64,000 bases of DNA from Pomphorhynchus laevis (Eukaryota > Acanthocephala > Palaeacanthocephala > Echinorhynchida > Pomphorhynchidae): the NCBI GenBank assembly GCA_012934845.2, contig WNNJ02001484.1, positions 1 to 64,000 of the forward strand. Reading direction: 5' to 3'. A model generated the notes under the pieces. The model made no database searches. It was not told the DNA's origin and worked only from the letters and a program-made list of their open reading frames with translations. The translations under genes and the position numbers were made by a program. Shown one piece after another: positions 11,386-20,688 of this stretch. Within the stretch, counting starts at the first letter, position 1. The number at the start of each line of letters is the position of its first letter.

Positions 11386-11703
11386 GAGGCAAATGTTCCT
11401 GACACGGCTAAGCGTAAACAAAGGGAAATGTTTTGGATCGGACAACTCATGGCAGACCAACAATTAAATGCCGAGCACATATATCACTTGCCGTGAATAT
11501 ATGAGTTCCGAAATTGAATTATTTATATTTCTCTCTGTTAGTTGCATTGAACAATTTGATTTTCATTACTATATTTTTTTTGTGCTAATCAGAACTGTAA
11601 TTTTTTTTAGATGTACTGAAGAAGGGCAGTTAGCCCGAAAGCTTTACAAGAAATTGCTCTTGGTCTTAATTTCCTGTTTTTTTTTTATCTTACGACAATT
11701 ATT
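11386..11703 (+). repeat. 5' terminal repeat (pLTR)
   Basis: Direct copy of 14,180-14,494. It begins inside what is, in the 3' copy, the last 37 codons of the ORF. It contains GCTAAT followed by a T-run and AG (11,586-11,610), which looks like a branch point and 3' splice site, and then a hammerhead-like core. An intron in the 5' leader is known for Drosophila Penelope; here it is only suggested. Confidence 0.9.
11616..11640 (+). ncRNA. hammerhead-like core in 5' pLTR
   Basis: CTGAAGA (position 7 may be any base), stem GGGC/GCCC with loop AGTTA, then GAAA at 11,637-11,640. Repeated exactly at 14,410-14,434 and, inverted, at 10,985-10,961. Stem III would be very short, as reported for Penelope-like hammerheads. 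A base (A11,623) sits between the core and stem II. Confidence 0.5.
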
Positions 11704-11707
11704 ACTA

Positions 11708-14290
11708 ATGTATCATTCAATGGATGATCCGGGACAGTGTCAGTTTTCCGCAAATCTAATGGATATTAATAATTGTATCGCACCTGGAGCGATCCTGACC
11801 AGTGAGGACAAAACAAGGGCATTAGCGCATCGACAATTTTTACGGTTCTGCATACAGCACAATATCACACCGCGAGGTCTTAGAATCAAGAAATCAATGC
11901 AAGTAAGTACGGATATCCTACGTAGAATCCCATACCGCAATTTTGTGAACAGCTGGAATACACTTACAAAACAGACGGAGATGAAATATGTTCAAATACT
12001 TTGTGACTTACACTCGCAACTGGAAAAAGATAGTACTGCCGATATTGACCATGATCTTTACAATGTAATAATAGAACGAAAGCGTAGAAAACTATCGAAA
12101 TGGCTTAAAAGAAACGTAAACGTATATGAATTAAAATCGACTTCAAAACGACGGCATCGAAGATTCATACGATTTCGCTACCAAAATAAACCGTGTACTG
12201 ACAATGTTGTTAATCTTACCAGTGAGAAATTGACTGACTCTCAGAAATCTGTCCTCTCTCTCGGATTAACGTTCGTACCTACACCCAAAGAATTTAACCG
12301 AATGAACATGATGAATAACTTACGATCCATCTCACATAGAATGCTTTCGAATGTCGATGAACCGAATATGGCAAAATTGCTCAGAAATAGAATTTGCAAA
12401 AACGAAGACATTCAGAAATACATAAAACTACAACCGAACGTACAAACCAAATCAAATCTAACGAATGTAGAACGAAAAGCTATAAATGAATTGAAATTGC
12501 TGAATCATCTGGTATTCAAGCAAGCAGACAAAGGAGGCAAAATTGTCGTTTGGGACAAACAGGCATATGTCGAAGAAGGCAAAAGACAACTACAAACGGA
12601 CACATACGAACCAATCACACATAAAGACCATGAAATAATTGTTAAAGAGGTCAATAAAGTAATTCAATCTAACTTTGAGAATAAGATTTCCAATAAAATC
12701 GTTGTAAGTAATCCTCAACCTGGGAGTATGTATCTTCTCCCTAAGATACACAAAAACAAATCCCCTTGCCCCGGGCGACCAATCATTAACAACATAGGGA
12801 CATCAACTGAAAGAATAGCGAAATGGTTACATGTAGAGCTGCACCCGATTTTGAGAGAACGGAGCTCTTATCTAGAAAGTACAGACGAGTTTCTTCGAAA
12901 GTTCGAAGAAATAAAGCTATCGATACCTAAAGACTCGATACTTGCAACTCTCGATGTTGAATCATTATACACATCGATTGACCTTACTAAGGGCGTTCAA
13001 TGCATTCACAATTGGCTGATTCGATATAACTACGACGAACAAGATTGTGCCAAATATACAGAATTACTCAAAACTGTATTGAAATCGAACACTTTCTGCT
13101 TCGAAGGTTCGTATTACAAACAGAAAATCGGTACAGCCATGGGTAGCCCAGTCGCACCGGTGTTTGCAAGCCTGTACGTGGCCGAAATTGAGGAAAGGAT
13201 GATTGAAACGGCACAACTAAAACCATTGGTATGGTTGCGCTACATCGACGACATATTCATTGTATGGACCCATGGAGAAGACGCATTAAGAGAATTTATA
13301 CAAAGACTAAATGAAGCTAGCGAACTAAAATTTACGAGTAACTTCGGAAAACCTACGATATTCCTGGATACAGAAGTACACAACCAAAGTGCCAATTGGG
13401 AGACAACACTCCATTGTAAGTTTGACGGTACTCGCAGTATAATACATGCAAGAAGTTGTGTGCCCAGAGCTATAAAAAGGGCCGTGACCATGAACGAATT
13501 CAGGAGGATCAGAAAGATCTGTTCCAAGAATGAAGAATTTGAGAGACACGCGGAAAAATTCATCAAGGAAATGAATTGCCGTGGATACCGCAAAGTAGCT
13601 CTACGGAAACAGTTGGAGTCAGTTAGACGAATCAGTCGGACTAAACTTCTAACCAAATTATCTAAAAATTCCAATGAAAAAGGAAAGGCTTTCTATGCGA
13701 CCTTGAACTACCACCCGGCATTTGAGAATTTAAACAAGGATCTTGCCGAAGCTATAAAAGAGGTAGACCCAGTATGCCGATCCTTAATTAAGCGGCCGAT
13801 AATTGGATTCAAAAGCGCACGAACAATTCAAAATATGCTTGAAAACCGACAAAACCGTCATGAACGAGGACTTAGCAAACCATGCAATGATCGACGATGT
13901 AAGTGCTGCTTTGAAATGGCCACAACAATAACATTTACAAGTCCGGTAACATGCTTAAAATATAATGTCCGCGGACACAATAATTGCAAGAGCAAAGGAC
14001 TAGTATATATGAACATGTGCAATGAATGTTCAAAGATATATATAGGACAGACAGGAGGACAAATGAATGTACGAGCTTTGACTCGTAGATCCGACATTAA
14101 GTATAAACGAGCGAAGAATGACGGGGCAGCTAAACACTGCATAGAAAATGAAAACCATAAGATGGAAACGATAATTATTGAGGCAAATGTTCCTGACACG
14201 GCTAAGCGTAAACAAAGGGAAATGTTTTGGATCGGACAACTCATGGCAGACCAACAATTAAATGCCGAGCACATATATCACTTGCCGTGA
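11708..14290 (+). CDS. Penelope-like RT with C-terminal GIY-YIG endonuclease
   Basis: The protein would copy the element RNA at a nick made by its own nuclease. The frame is open from 11,468, but its first 80 codons lie in the terminal repeat, so I prefer the ATG at 11,708 (about 860 residues). Numbered from 11,468, the RT blocks are: ADKGGKIVVWDK near 353, LPKIHKNK near 423, LDVESLYTSI near 495, GTAMGSPVAP near 554 and the catalytic YIDD near 591. A Cys-rich linker (CNDRRCKCC) leads to the GIY-YIG domain: GLVYMNMC and IYIGQT near 845-862, with ENHKMETIIIEA after it. All key motifs are present and no stop interrupts them. Subfamily (Poseidon, Neptune or other) is not settled. Confidence 0.93.
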   Translation: MYHSMDDPGQCQFSANLMDINNCIAPGAILTSEDKTRALAHRQFLRFCIQHNITPRGLRIKKSMQVSTDILRRIPYRNFVNSWNTLTKQTEMKYVQILCDLHSQLEKDSTADIDHDLYNVIIERKRRKLSKWLKRNVNVYELKSTSKRRHRRFIRFRYQNKPCTDNVVNLTSEKLTDSQKSVLSLGLTFVPTPKEFNRMNMMNNLRSISHRMLSNVDEPNMAKLLRNRICKNEDIQKYIKLQPNVQTKSNLTNVERKAINELKLLNHLVFKQADKGGKIVVWDKQAYVEEGKRQLQTDTYEPITHKDHEIIVKEVNKVIQSNFENKISNKIVVSNPQPGSMYLLPKIHKNKSPCPGRPIINNIGTSTERIAKWLHVELHPILRERSSYLESTDEFLRKFEEIKLSIPKDSILATLDVESLYTSIDLTKGVQCIHNWLIRYNYDEQDCAKYTELLKTVLKSNTFCFEGSYYKQKIGTAMGSPVAPVFASLYVAEIEERMIETAQLKPLVWLRYIDDIFIVWTHGEDALREFIQRLNEASELKFTSNFGKPTIFLDTEVHNQSANWETTLHCKFDGTRSIIHARSCVPRAIKRAVTMNEFRRIRKICSKNEEFERHAEKFIKEMNCRGYRKVALRKQLESVRRISRTKLLTKLSKNSNEKGKAFYATLNYHPAFENLNKDLAEAIKEVDPVCRSLIKRPIIGFKSARTIQNMLENRQNRHERGLSKPCNDRRCKCCFEMATTITFTSPVTCLKYNVRGHNNCKSKGLVYMNMCNECSKIYIGQTGGQMNVRALTRRSDIKYKRAKNDGAAKHCIENENHKMETIIIEANVPDTAKRKQREMFWIGQLMADQQLNAEHIYHLP

Positions 14291-14494
14291 ATATATGAGT
14301 TCCGAAATTGAATTATTTATATTTCTCTCTGTTAGTTGCATTGAACAATTTGATTTTCATTACTATATTTTTTTTGTGCTAATCAGAACTGTAATTTTTT
14401 TTAGATGTACTGAAGAAGGGCAGTTAGCCCGAAAGCTTTACAAGAAATTGCTCTTGGTCTTAATTTCCTGTTTTTTTTTATCTTACGACAATTA
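14180..14494 (+). repeat. 3' terminal repeat (pLTR)
   Basis: Direct copy of 11,386-11,703. Its start codes for the C-terminus of the GIY-YIG protein (ending AEHIYHLP, stop at 14,288). It carries the same T-run/AG and hammerhead-like core (14,410-14,434). Similarity to the 5' copy ends at ACAATTAT, followed by TA repeats. Confidence 0.9.
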
Positions 14495-14501
14495 TATATA
14501 T

Positions 14502-16292
14502 AATGCCACTCTTACTCCCTCATGGATATTTCAGAAATTATGAATGACAAGGGACTGCACATTGAGAGTTCATCTGTTTAGTCGTATGTGATGTTCTTAA
14601 AGGTAAAGTGGAATTAACTTGTATTGATCTGAATATCAAATCAATCCATTCAGTTTGTTTCCTATCTTAGTTTGTATTTTTAAAACAAGTATTCCAGCTG
14701 TAATGCTCATCTTCGTGTCTAATGTATTGTTTGTGAAGAGCGTTTTGACACTGGCAGTGAATAGGCTAATTTTAACATTTTTCAACTGCTTTTAGTTTCT
14801 GTCAAATTCTGCGACACTTCTGACGGAATGGTTTAGAGGTTCCAGTGATATGCAGATAATTATGCTAATGTGCTTGGATAGGTTTTGTTTGTATGATCCG
14901 AGAGATGAAATAGTTGATCTCATTTCGCGCCCCAATTAAAGAACTTTGTATGTGAAATACAGAAATGACATGAAGCATTTGATGAAAGAAAACGTAAATA
15001 GTCTGTTTTTGGTAATGTGCACTTCTTGTTTAGGTTTAGTAAAACTTTCTTAAGAACTCGTTCTCTAGTTTGTAAAATCTTTTCTTGGCTTGTTCGTATA
15101 CCATATGGTTCAAACCATATGATATACACTAAATATCTTCCTTTATCAACATAGTTTACGGTAATATCGTCATTTTATCGTAGGTATTGAATGACATTTC
15201 TAACACCAATCTTAACATTGTTCAAAGGTGCAGGTTACGACACTACGGGTAATTTACATAGCCCTTACTTTTAGCCCTATGTATTCAATATTTAAATAAT
15301 CTTTAATATTAAATATCACTTCTTACTTTAATTATTATTACATTCCAAAATAAGTGCAAAATATTTTAGATATACCAAGTAAATGCATTTAACTTGTTAA
15401 TGCGTAAACTTTAATTTAGATAGAACTTTGTAATATCGAAATAATCTCGAATATTTAAATCTGTTCTAACTTAAAAATTAAGATATACCAAAATATAATT
15501 TCAAAATATTAGAGATATCAAATAAATGCAGTAACAATTAACAACAAACGCACTAAGCCTATACTTTTAAATAAAACTTACATTGTAACACTCAGAAAAT
15601 TCTTAAAGCTCCACTGGGCATCCGTAATATTTGGAATTTGTATGTCTCTGAAAACAAGGCAATCAATAGTTATATTTTTTAATCTTAATCAAAAATGCTC
15701 AATTCCTTATAGAGATAATGTATGTTGCTTATAATTGTCTTTTCTTTAATTAATTGGAACATCAATGAAAAGAATGAATATTTAATTTTACATCATTTTT
15801 CAAACAAAGATCAGTTTTCTTCTTCAGGTTGCTAATCGTTAAACTGTTTAAAATGTATAAAAAATATATTGGACAAACCGTCCAAGGTTTGCGCCTTATC
15901 AGAACAAATATGTTCTGCGCTTCGGAATAGAGCAGGCGCAGATGAAACCATCCAATTTCTAGAAATCTCTATACTCTATGGTACAATGTTTAGTATATCA
16001 CCAATCTTTTGGAAGACCTCTGTTCGAATAATATCAACAATGTCTCTTATCGTATTAACATCAAGAAAGGAAATGTGTTCAACAACTTCAACAGAAAATT
16101 TCCATTGTATAGCCGCACCGTGTAAAAATTATTTGCAGTTCAATGATCAACTGAAGAACACACATCTTTGTTTGAAAATTTGTGCAAAATTAAATAATCT
16201 TTCTTTCTGTGGATGTTCCAATCAATTAAAGAAAAGTTATTAATTCTTTTTTAAATAATTGATAATGATCTATTATTGATAAAGAATTTTTG
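14502..16292. other. non-coding or unrecognised DNA
   Basis: Reading frames at 14,920-15,129 (minus, 69 residues) and 15,869-16,243 (plus, 124 residues) match no family I know, and their surroundings do not look coding. A near-palindrome centred at 15,111 (GTATAcCATATGGTT facing AACCATATGaTATAC, loop CA) is the one clear structure. Confidence 0.4.
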
Positions 16293-16437
16293 GAGCTGGA
16301 TCAAAGAAAAGAAGAAAATCTTTTTTGATATTTCGCTAACTTCTGTTAGCATCTTCAGAAAATGGTAATTTTCTGAAGATGCTAACAGAAATTAGCGAAA
16401 TATCAAAACAGATTTTCTTCTTTCCTTTTATCCAGCT
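16293..16437. repeat. fold-back repeat with hammerhead-like cores
   Basis: Two arms of about 70 bp (16,293-16,363 and 16,368-16,437) are inverted copies around the loop GGTA. Each arm holds CTGAAGA, a 5-bp stem GCTAA/TTAGC with a 6-base loop, GAAA and TATC (plus strand 16,373-16,404; minus strand 16,358-16,327). That order is a minimal hammerhead core. Penelope-like terminal repeats are known to occur inverted and to hold such cores, so this is probably a solo fold-back pLTR. A diverged single copy lies at 16,676-16,795. Confidence 0.65.
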
Positions 16438-16675
16438 TCAATAGTTTATTTTTAGCAAAGTTTCATATAAAAATTTCCTCCTTTGGTTTTCATTTTCAAT
16501 AAAATTTTCCTTCTTTCTTTGATTCAGCTTATTATTTTTGTGAGATATGAGAGGATTTCGTGGGAAGTAGTTTAAAATCAGTTTGACAGTCACGAAATAA
16601 TCGACAAAACGGTAACTAGTACCGTTTTGTTTGTCGTTTTGACTCATCATTGACGGTTACCTCCCATTAAAATAT

Positions 16676-16795
16676 TTAGCATCTTCATATAATTACAATT
16701 TTTCTGAATCTTAAACTTTTCTGTAGATGCTAAAACAGGTTAGCGGAATATCAAAAAAGATGTTCCTCCTTTCTTTGATCCAAATCCAATAATTC
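16676..16795 (+). repeat. diverged copy of the fold-back arm
   Basis: The blocks TTAGCATCTTC (inverted), CTGTAGATGCTAA, GGTTAGCGGAATATC and TTCCTCCTTTCTTTGATCC match the arms at 16,293-16,437. The ribozyme core is degraded (CTGTAGA; GGAA for GAAA). Confidence 0.55.
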
Positions 16796-16986
16796 GCTAT
16801 TAATCCTGCTTAAAAATCTTACAAATATAGTCCCATTAGTTTGGAATAAAAACTAATGAACTATAAGTTTGTTAATGTGCTTTTAATTAGACTATCTAAC
16901 TGGTCTTACTTTACATAAATTTGTTTAGCGAATTATTTAATCGATGGGATGTCTCTTTATTACAACAAGGATTTTGCAACTAAAAT

Positions 16987-17100
16987 ATCAAGGTGTACCT
17001 CTCAAATGCAAAATAAGATTTCGTATTTACAAAGTTCTCGTATTTACAAAATATCAAAGTGCTCCTTTCAAATGCGAAATAAGATTTCGTATTTACAAAC
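16987..17100. repeat. 57-bp tandem duplication
   Basis: The block AAATATCAARGTG...ATTTCGTATTTACAAA occurs twice in a row with a few differences. No coding potential is seen. From here to 17,430 the sequence is AT-rich without features. Confidence 0.7.
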
Positions 17101-17429
17101 ATTGCCTTAATTAAAATTACAGAAACATTTTTCAGTTCCAGAAATTTGTTTAAAAATTTTTGTTAATAAAAAAGAAAGTAAAAACGCTTATTATAAACAG
17201 CTGATTAATATTTTACTATCAAATAAAGATTGCACTCAAACTAAAATGAGACCCAATCGCTATCGATAGATGTGTCATATCTAAATTTATTTACTATGAC
17301 ATTTAAATAACATATGGAAATTTTATTTTTCATTAATGTTTAGTAACAAAGTAAATAATGTTTAACGATAAATATGAAAAGTATCTTTGAACAGATTCAT
17401 TAGTTTTCTAAAATATCATGAGGTTCGGA

Positions 17430-19440
17430 AAAATTAAAGGTATCTTCTCCTTAAATCGAGGAGATGCGGATAGCCTCGTCGTCGAGTCTGGTTCTTGTGT
17501 GAACACTTGGGATCGCCTGCAGGAAAGACTCTGCTGCACTACCTTGCACAGCTAACATACGTGATTTTTCTAAGGGAGTCTCGGCTGAATCCAAAAGTCC
17601 TGTTCAATTTGCTATAAAATCGGCCAGCTCCAAGATATCGGTTTTTGAGGTCGTTTGGGGTTTCCTCCCGTAACGGAAGAACAACTAATTATTTCCTGGT
17701 TAAAAGTCCGCAAGACTGTCTTCAATTACCGATCTCAGCAAGTGGTCGATTGAGACGGAACTAATTTTATCCCTGGAAGAAGTTTGAACATGATTTCTGT
17801 TACGTACTCTTCGTTGGACACCAATTCACTCTGTGCAGGATTAGAGTTTAGACCTAGTGATGTCCCCTCCTCTTGTAGGCGATGAAAATCATCACAAAGT
17901 GTCGACACGTTTCCGGAGAGTGTCGCGTCGTCCATGTACCATACATTGACGAGACTTTTAAGCAAAGAAACCAGATTAGCCACTGACAACGATAATAGCA
18001 AAGAACCTAGCGAATCGGTTTGCTGAACTCCTTCTTGGGACATGACGTTGGGACCATAAACTAGCAGTGATGTGTCTTCATAACAGGCCGCAAATGAAGC
18101 GATAGATCGCACGATGTGACACGATGCTTCGAATAGGACAAATGAGCGGAAATGTTATTAAATTCATTTGTAAAATATAATTTTAGCTAAGCTGTTAAAC
18201 TGGGCATCTAACTGGCTTTACATGTAAATGACAAGTGTGGACCACCGCCTCTGCACCAAACGCAACCCGCCCCACCTCGACTTGTTTTGGCGACAGTACT
18301 GTGACGATATCTGAAGTATGCCGATAGCAGGGTAACTTAGCGATTAATCGAAAAATGTGTTGCCGATGGATATTGGCCTTAGACCGCCTTCCGTATTTTA
18401 ATAGCAATTAGTTTGATTCCAAAATGATTGCCTAAATATAGTCTAAGACCCCGCCACTCAGGAAGAGTGAAGTAAGCCAAGTCTGTTCCAGAAGCAAGGT
18501 ACTTCCCGTGCTAGCGCCATTTGAACCTACCAGATCTTTCAATTAAAATAAGCATAAACCATCAGGTCCAAAGGGGAGTGATTGGCAAAATCTCGAATAA
18601 TTTTATTGGGCGTTGCTGCAAGACATGGCTCTGTGGCGTGTCTTTAATAATTTTATTTGGCTCAGGGGAAACCAAACAATCAACTGGACGAAAAGCATCG
18701 TTAGATTTTTGATATAGATGTAGTCGCTAAAGTGTACGTGTTGTTTCCTCGTCGTAAGGTGCAAATGTATCAACACTGGTTACGAGTCAAACCGATCCTT
18801 GTGCGTCACCTATCTCTATATAAAATCTGAGATTTTGAGTCGCGCATCTACGATTTATTAATCTCGGATGTGTCCCTTACGCTTAACGGCTATACTGCCG
18901 ACGGAAATAAGAGATTCCAAGTTGTCCCAAACCGGTAGATACTCAGAACACACTTTTTTGACAAAGAAAGTTAGGGACGTTGTGACTGTCGCGGGGATGC
19001 GTAGACAGTACCAAGGGAACATGAGTAGGTTCTTCCAAGCGACGGAGTCGTTATGAGCTCCAGTGACGACTCTAAGCATTGAAGATAACTTCATTGCGAC
19101 TACATGACGATATTATTAGAAATTCGTAGTATGGAGCAAAATCCTTGGATGAACTGTTCTTTAATAAATTCCGTATGATTAGGCGGGCTATGTTGTGCAG
19201 TTAAAAGCATCAGGTCAATAAAGTTCCTTAGTGCTCGTTGAGTTGTTGATTTGCTTTCAGAAACGGGTTGTGTGGAGAATCCTGCGCACCACAGGATGAT
19301 TTGTCTTTGGCAGCGAATCATACCACCGGTTGTCAACTTGTATGTATTGCCATAGGCCTCACACGTACCCCTCATTTTGTTTGATTGAAATGTAAGGAGG
19401 TTGGTTACTTGACTTCTAACTTGGGAAGCTTGTAATGCTG
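17430..19440 (-). pseudogene. relic LINE RT (REL-endonuclease-type clade suspected)
   Basis: A GC-richer block encodes, on the minus strand, a broken reverse transcriptase. From N to C: FPWYCLRIPA near 19,000; GLRPISIGNTFF near 18,390 running into FRLIAKLPC and, further on, FGAEAVVHTCHLHV near 18,240; SQEGVQQTDSLGSLLL near 18,030; and VWYMDDATLSGN near 17,935, with the catalytic YMDD intact. Family members normally read GVQQGDPLGPLLF here, so G and P have been lost. The same lineage is represented at 34,450-37,965, where R2-like C-terminal motifs are visible. Many stops and frame changes interrupt it. Confidence 0.72.
19400..19437. repeat. 38-bp direct repeat, left copy
   Basis: This block (GTTGGTTACTTGACTTCTAA...) recurs at 20,651-20,688 with two differences, 1,251 bp apart, bracketing the A/T block and the Penelope-like remnant. 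It could be a long target-site duplication; Penelope-like insertions make duplications of variable length. Confidence 0.7.
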
Positions 19441-19784
19441 TCGTTAGATTTGAGGGGACTCACGAAATATTGATATTCAATTGCTTTCAATTTAATTATT
19501 AACAATTATTAATAATAATTAATAATTATTGATTATTAATTATTATTAATAATTACAATAATTATTGTTTATTATAATTAAAATAATATAATTATAATTA
19601 ATTAATATAATATATTATTATTATATTTATATATATTATTATAATATATATTATTATATTTTAATTATAATTTATAAATAAAGAATACGCCTTTTTAATA
19701 ATTTCTTTATCAGAAATTATAAATTATTATTAATAATTAATAATTAATAATAATAATAAATTAAATTAAGAAATAATTTAATTT
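19441..19784. other. nearly pure A/T block
   Basis: TAATTA/ATTATT-rich sequence with many self-complementary stretches. No gene or element end is visible. Confidence 0.6.
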
Positions 19785-20526
19785 CACGATTTCGGCAACG
19801 TTTGAAGTTGATAACTTCAAACGTAACATCTAAATTCAATGATATATTTAAGGTATCAATTATTGCATTTGGCACTTACATATGGTTGTATTTGATCATA
19901 CAATATGTACAATCAAATACAATCATATCAGAAACCTAAACAAGAAATTTTATAAATAACTCCATCATTATCATGTTTAGGTTTCCGTTTGAAGAGAAGA
20001 AACCCACACATTGTAATTATTTCTTGTTTAGAATGCGATAAAATATATGTGGGTTAGACATGCCAACCATTAGAGACTAGATTAAAACAATATAAACACA
20101 GACAAAAATGGCCTAAGTAGCGCTATTGTAGACCATAGTTAAAATTTAGATCACAATATTGACTATAATAATACTGATGTTTTAGCAAAAGAAACCAATT
20201 GTTTAAATAGAAAAATTCTTGAGGGTCATTACATTCATAAAAACTCCAATATTAAAATGCCGAATAATAAACCTGACGTAACGTTAAATATTTTGTAAAA
20301 ATGTTGTAAACGATTCTTTTGTTTAAACAATTTTTTCTATTTTATTTTTATACTTCATTTAATTTTTCTAGTACTTTTAATTATTATTTTTATATTTTTT
20401 TATTTTTTCAAATTATTTAATTTGAATGAAAATATTATGGTTATTATTTTTGTTTTGTTTCTAAACTATTTTGAATCATCCTTTTTCAATGCGTTTTGTG
20501 TACCTTCAAACGTTGCCGAAATCGTG
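19785..20526 (+). pseudogene. Penelope-like element 3' remnant with inverted ends
   Basis: The ends CACGATTTCGGCAACGTTTG (19,785) and its reverse complement (ending at 20,526) form 23-bp inverted repeats. Between them, plus-strand frames show degraded GIY-YIG pieces: LECDKIYVG near 20,030-20,050, an NSAIVDH-like block near 20,125, and FDHNIDYNNTDVLAKE-like then RKILEGHYI-like sequence near 20,150-20,250 in another frame. These are the end of a Penelope-like ORF. The inverted ends are probably parts of its terminal repeats. The copy is short and multiply broken. Confidence 0.6.
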
Positions 20527-20612
20527 TCAAAAAGTCAAACAACAGCGGAAGCAGCTGGTTATCGCTAACAACAACAGCACCTACCGATATCAAATGGCAG
20601 TGATCGATTTTT

Positions 20613-20650
20613 ATCCCTACTCTGCACTTTGATAAGTGCAGAGTAGGGAT
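20613..20650. repeat. perfect hairpin, 17-bp arms
   Basis: Arms ATCCCTACTCTGCACTT and its exact complement are separated by TGAT. The right arm ends one base before the right copy of the 38-bp direct repeat, so the hairpin sits at an insertion boundary. Confidence 0.9.
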
Positions 20651-20688
20651 GTTGGTTGCTTGACTTCTAACTTGGGCAGCTTGTAATG

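Larger units (their letters stand above)
10839..14494 (+). mobile_element. Penelope-like element, apparently young
   Basis: The element consists of an inverted head copy (10,839-11,215), a zig-zag spacer (11,216-11,385), a 5' terminal repeat (11,386-11,703), one long open frame, and a 3' terminal repeat (14,180-14,494). The terminal repeats overlap the end of the reading frame, as in other Penelope-like elements. By eye they differ by a single T in a homopolymer before their 3' junctions, and the frame has no stop. Together this points to a recent insertion. An RT with a C-terminal GIY-YIG nuclease is the hallmark of this order. Confidence 0.93.

Noticed and set aside
11468-11707. First 80 codons of the 940-codon frame as the true N-terminus
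   Set aside because: They lie wholly within the pLTR and across a splice-acceptor-like tract; the conserved protein starts later.
13240-14274. Several minus-strand frames opposite the Penelope-like ORF
   Set aside because: Shadows of the plus-strand coding sequence with no family motifs.
14262-14543. Plus-strand 93-codon frame after the Penelope-like ORF
   Set aside because: It repeats the start of the 11,468 frame because both lie in the terminal repeat; no independent gene.
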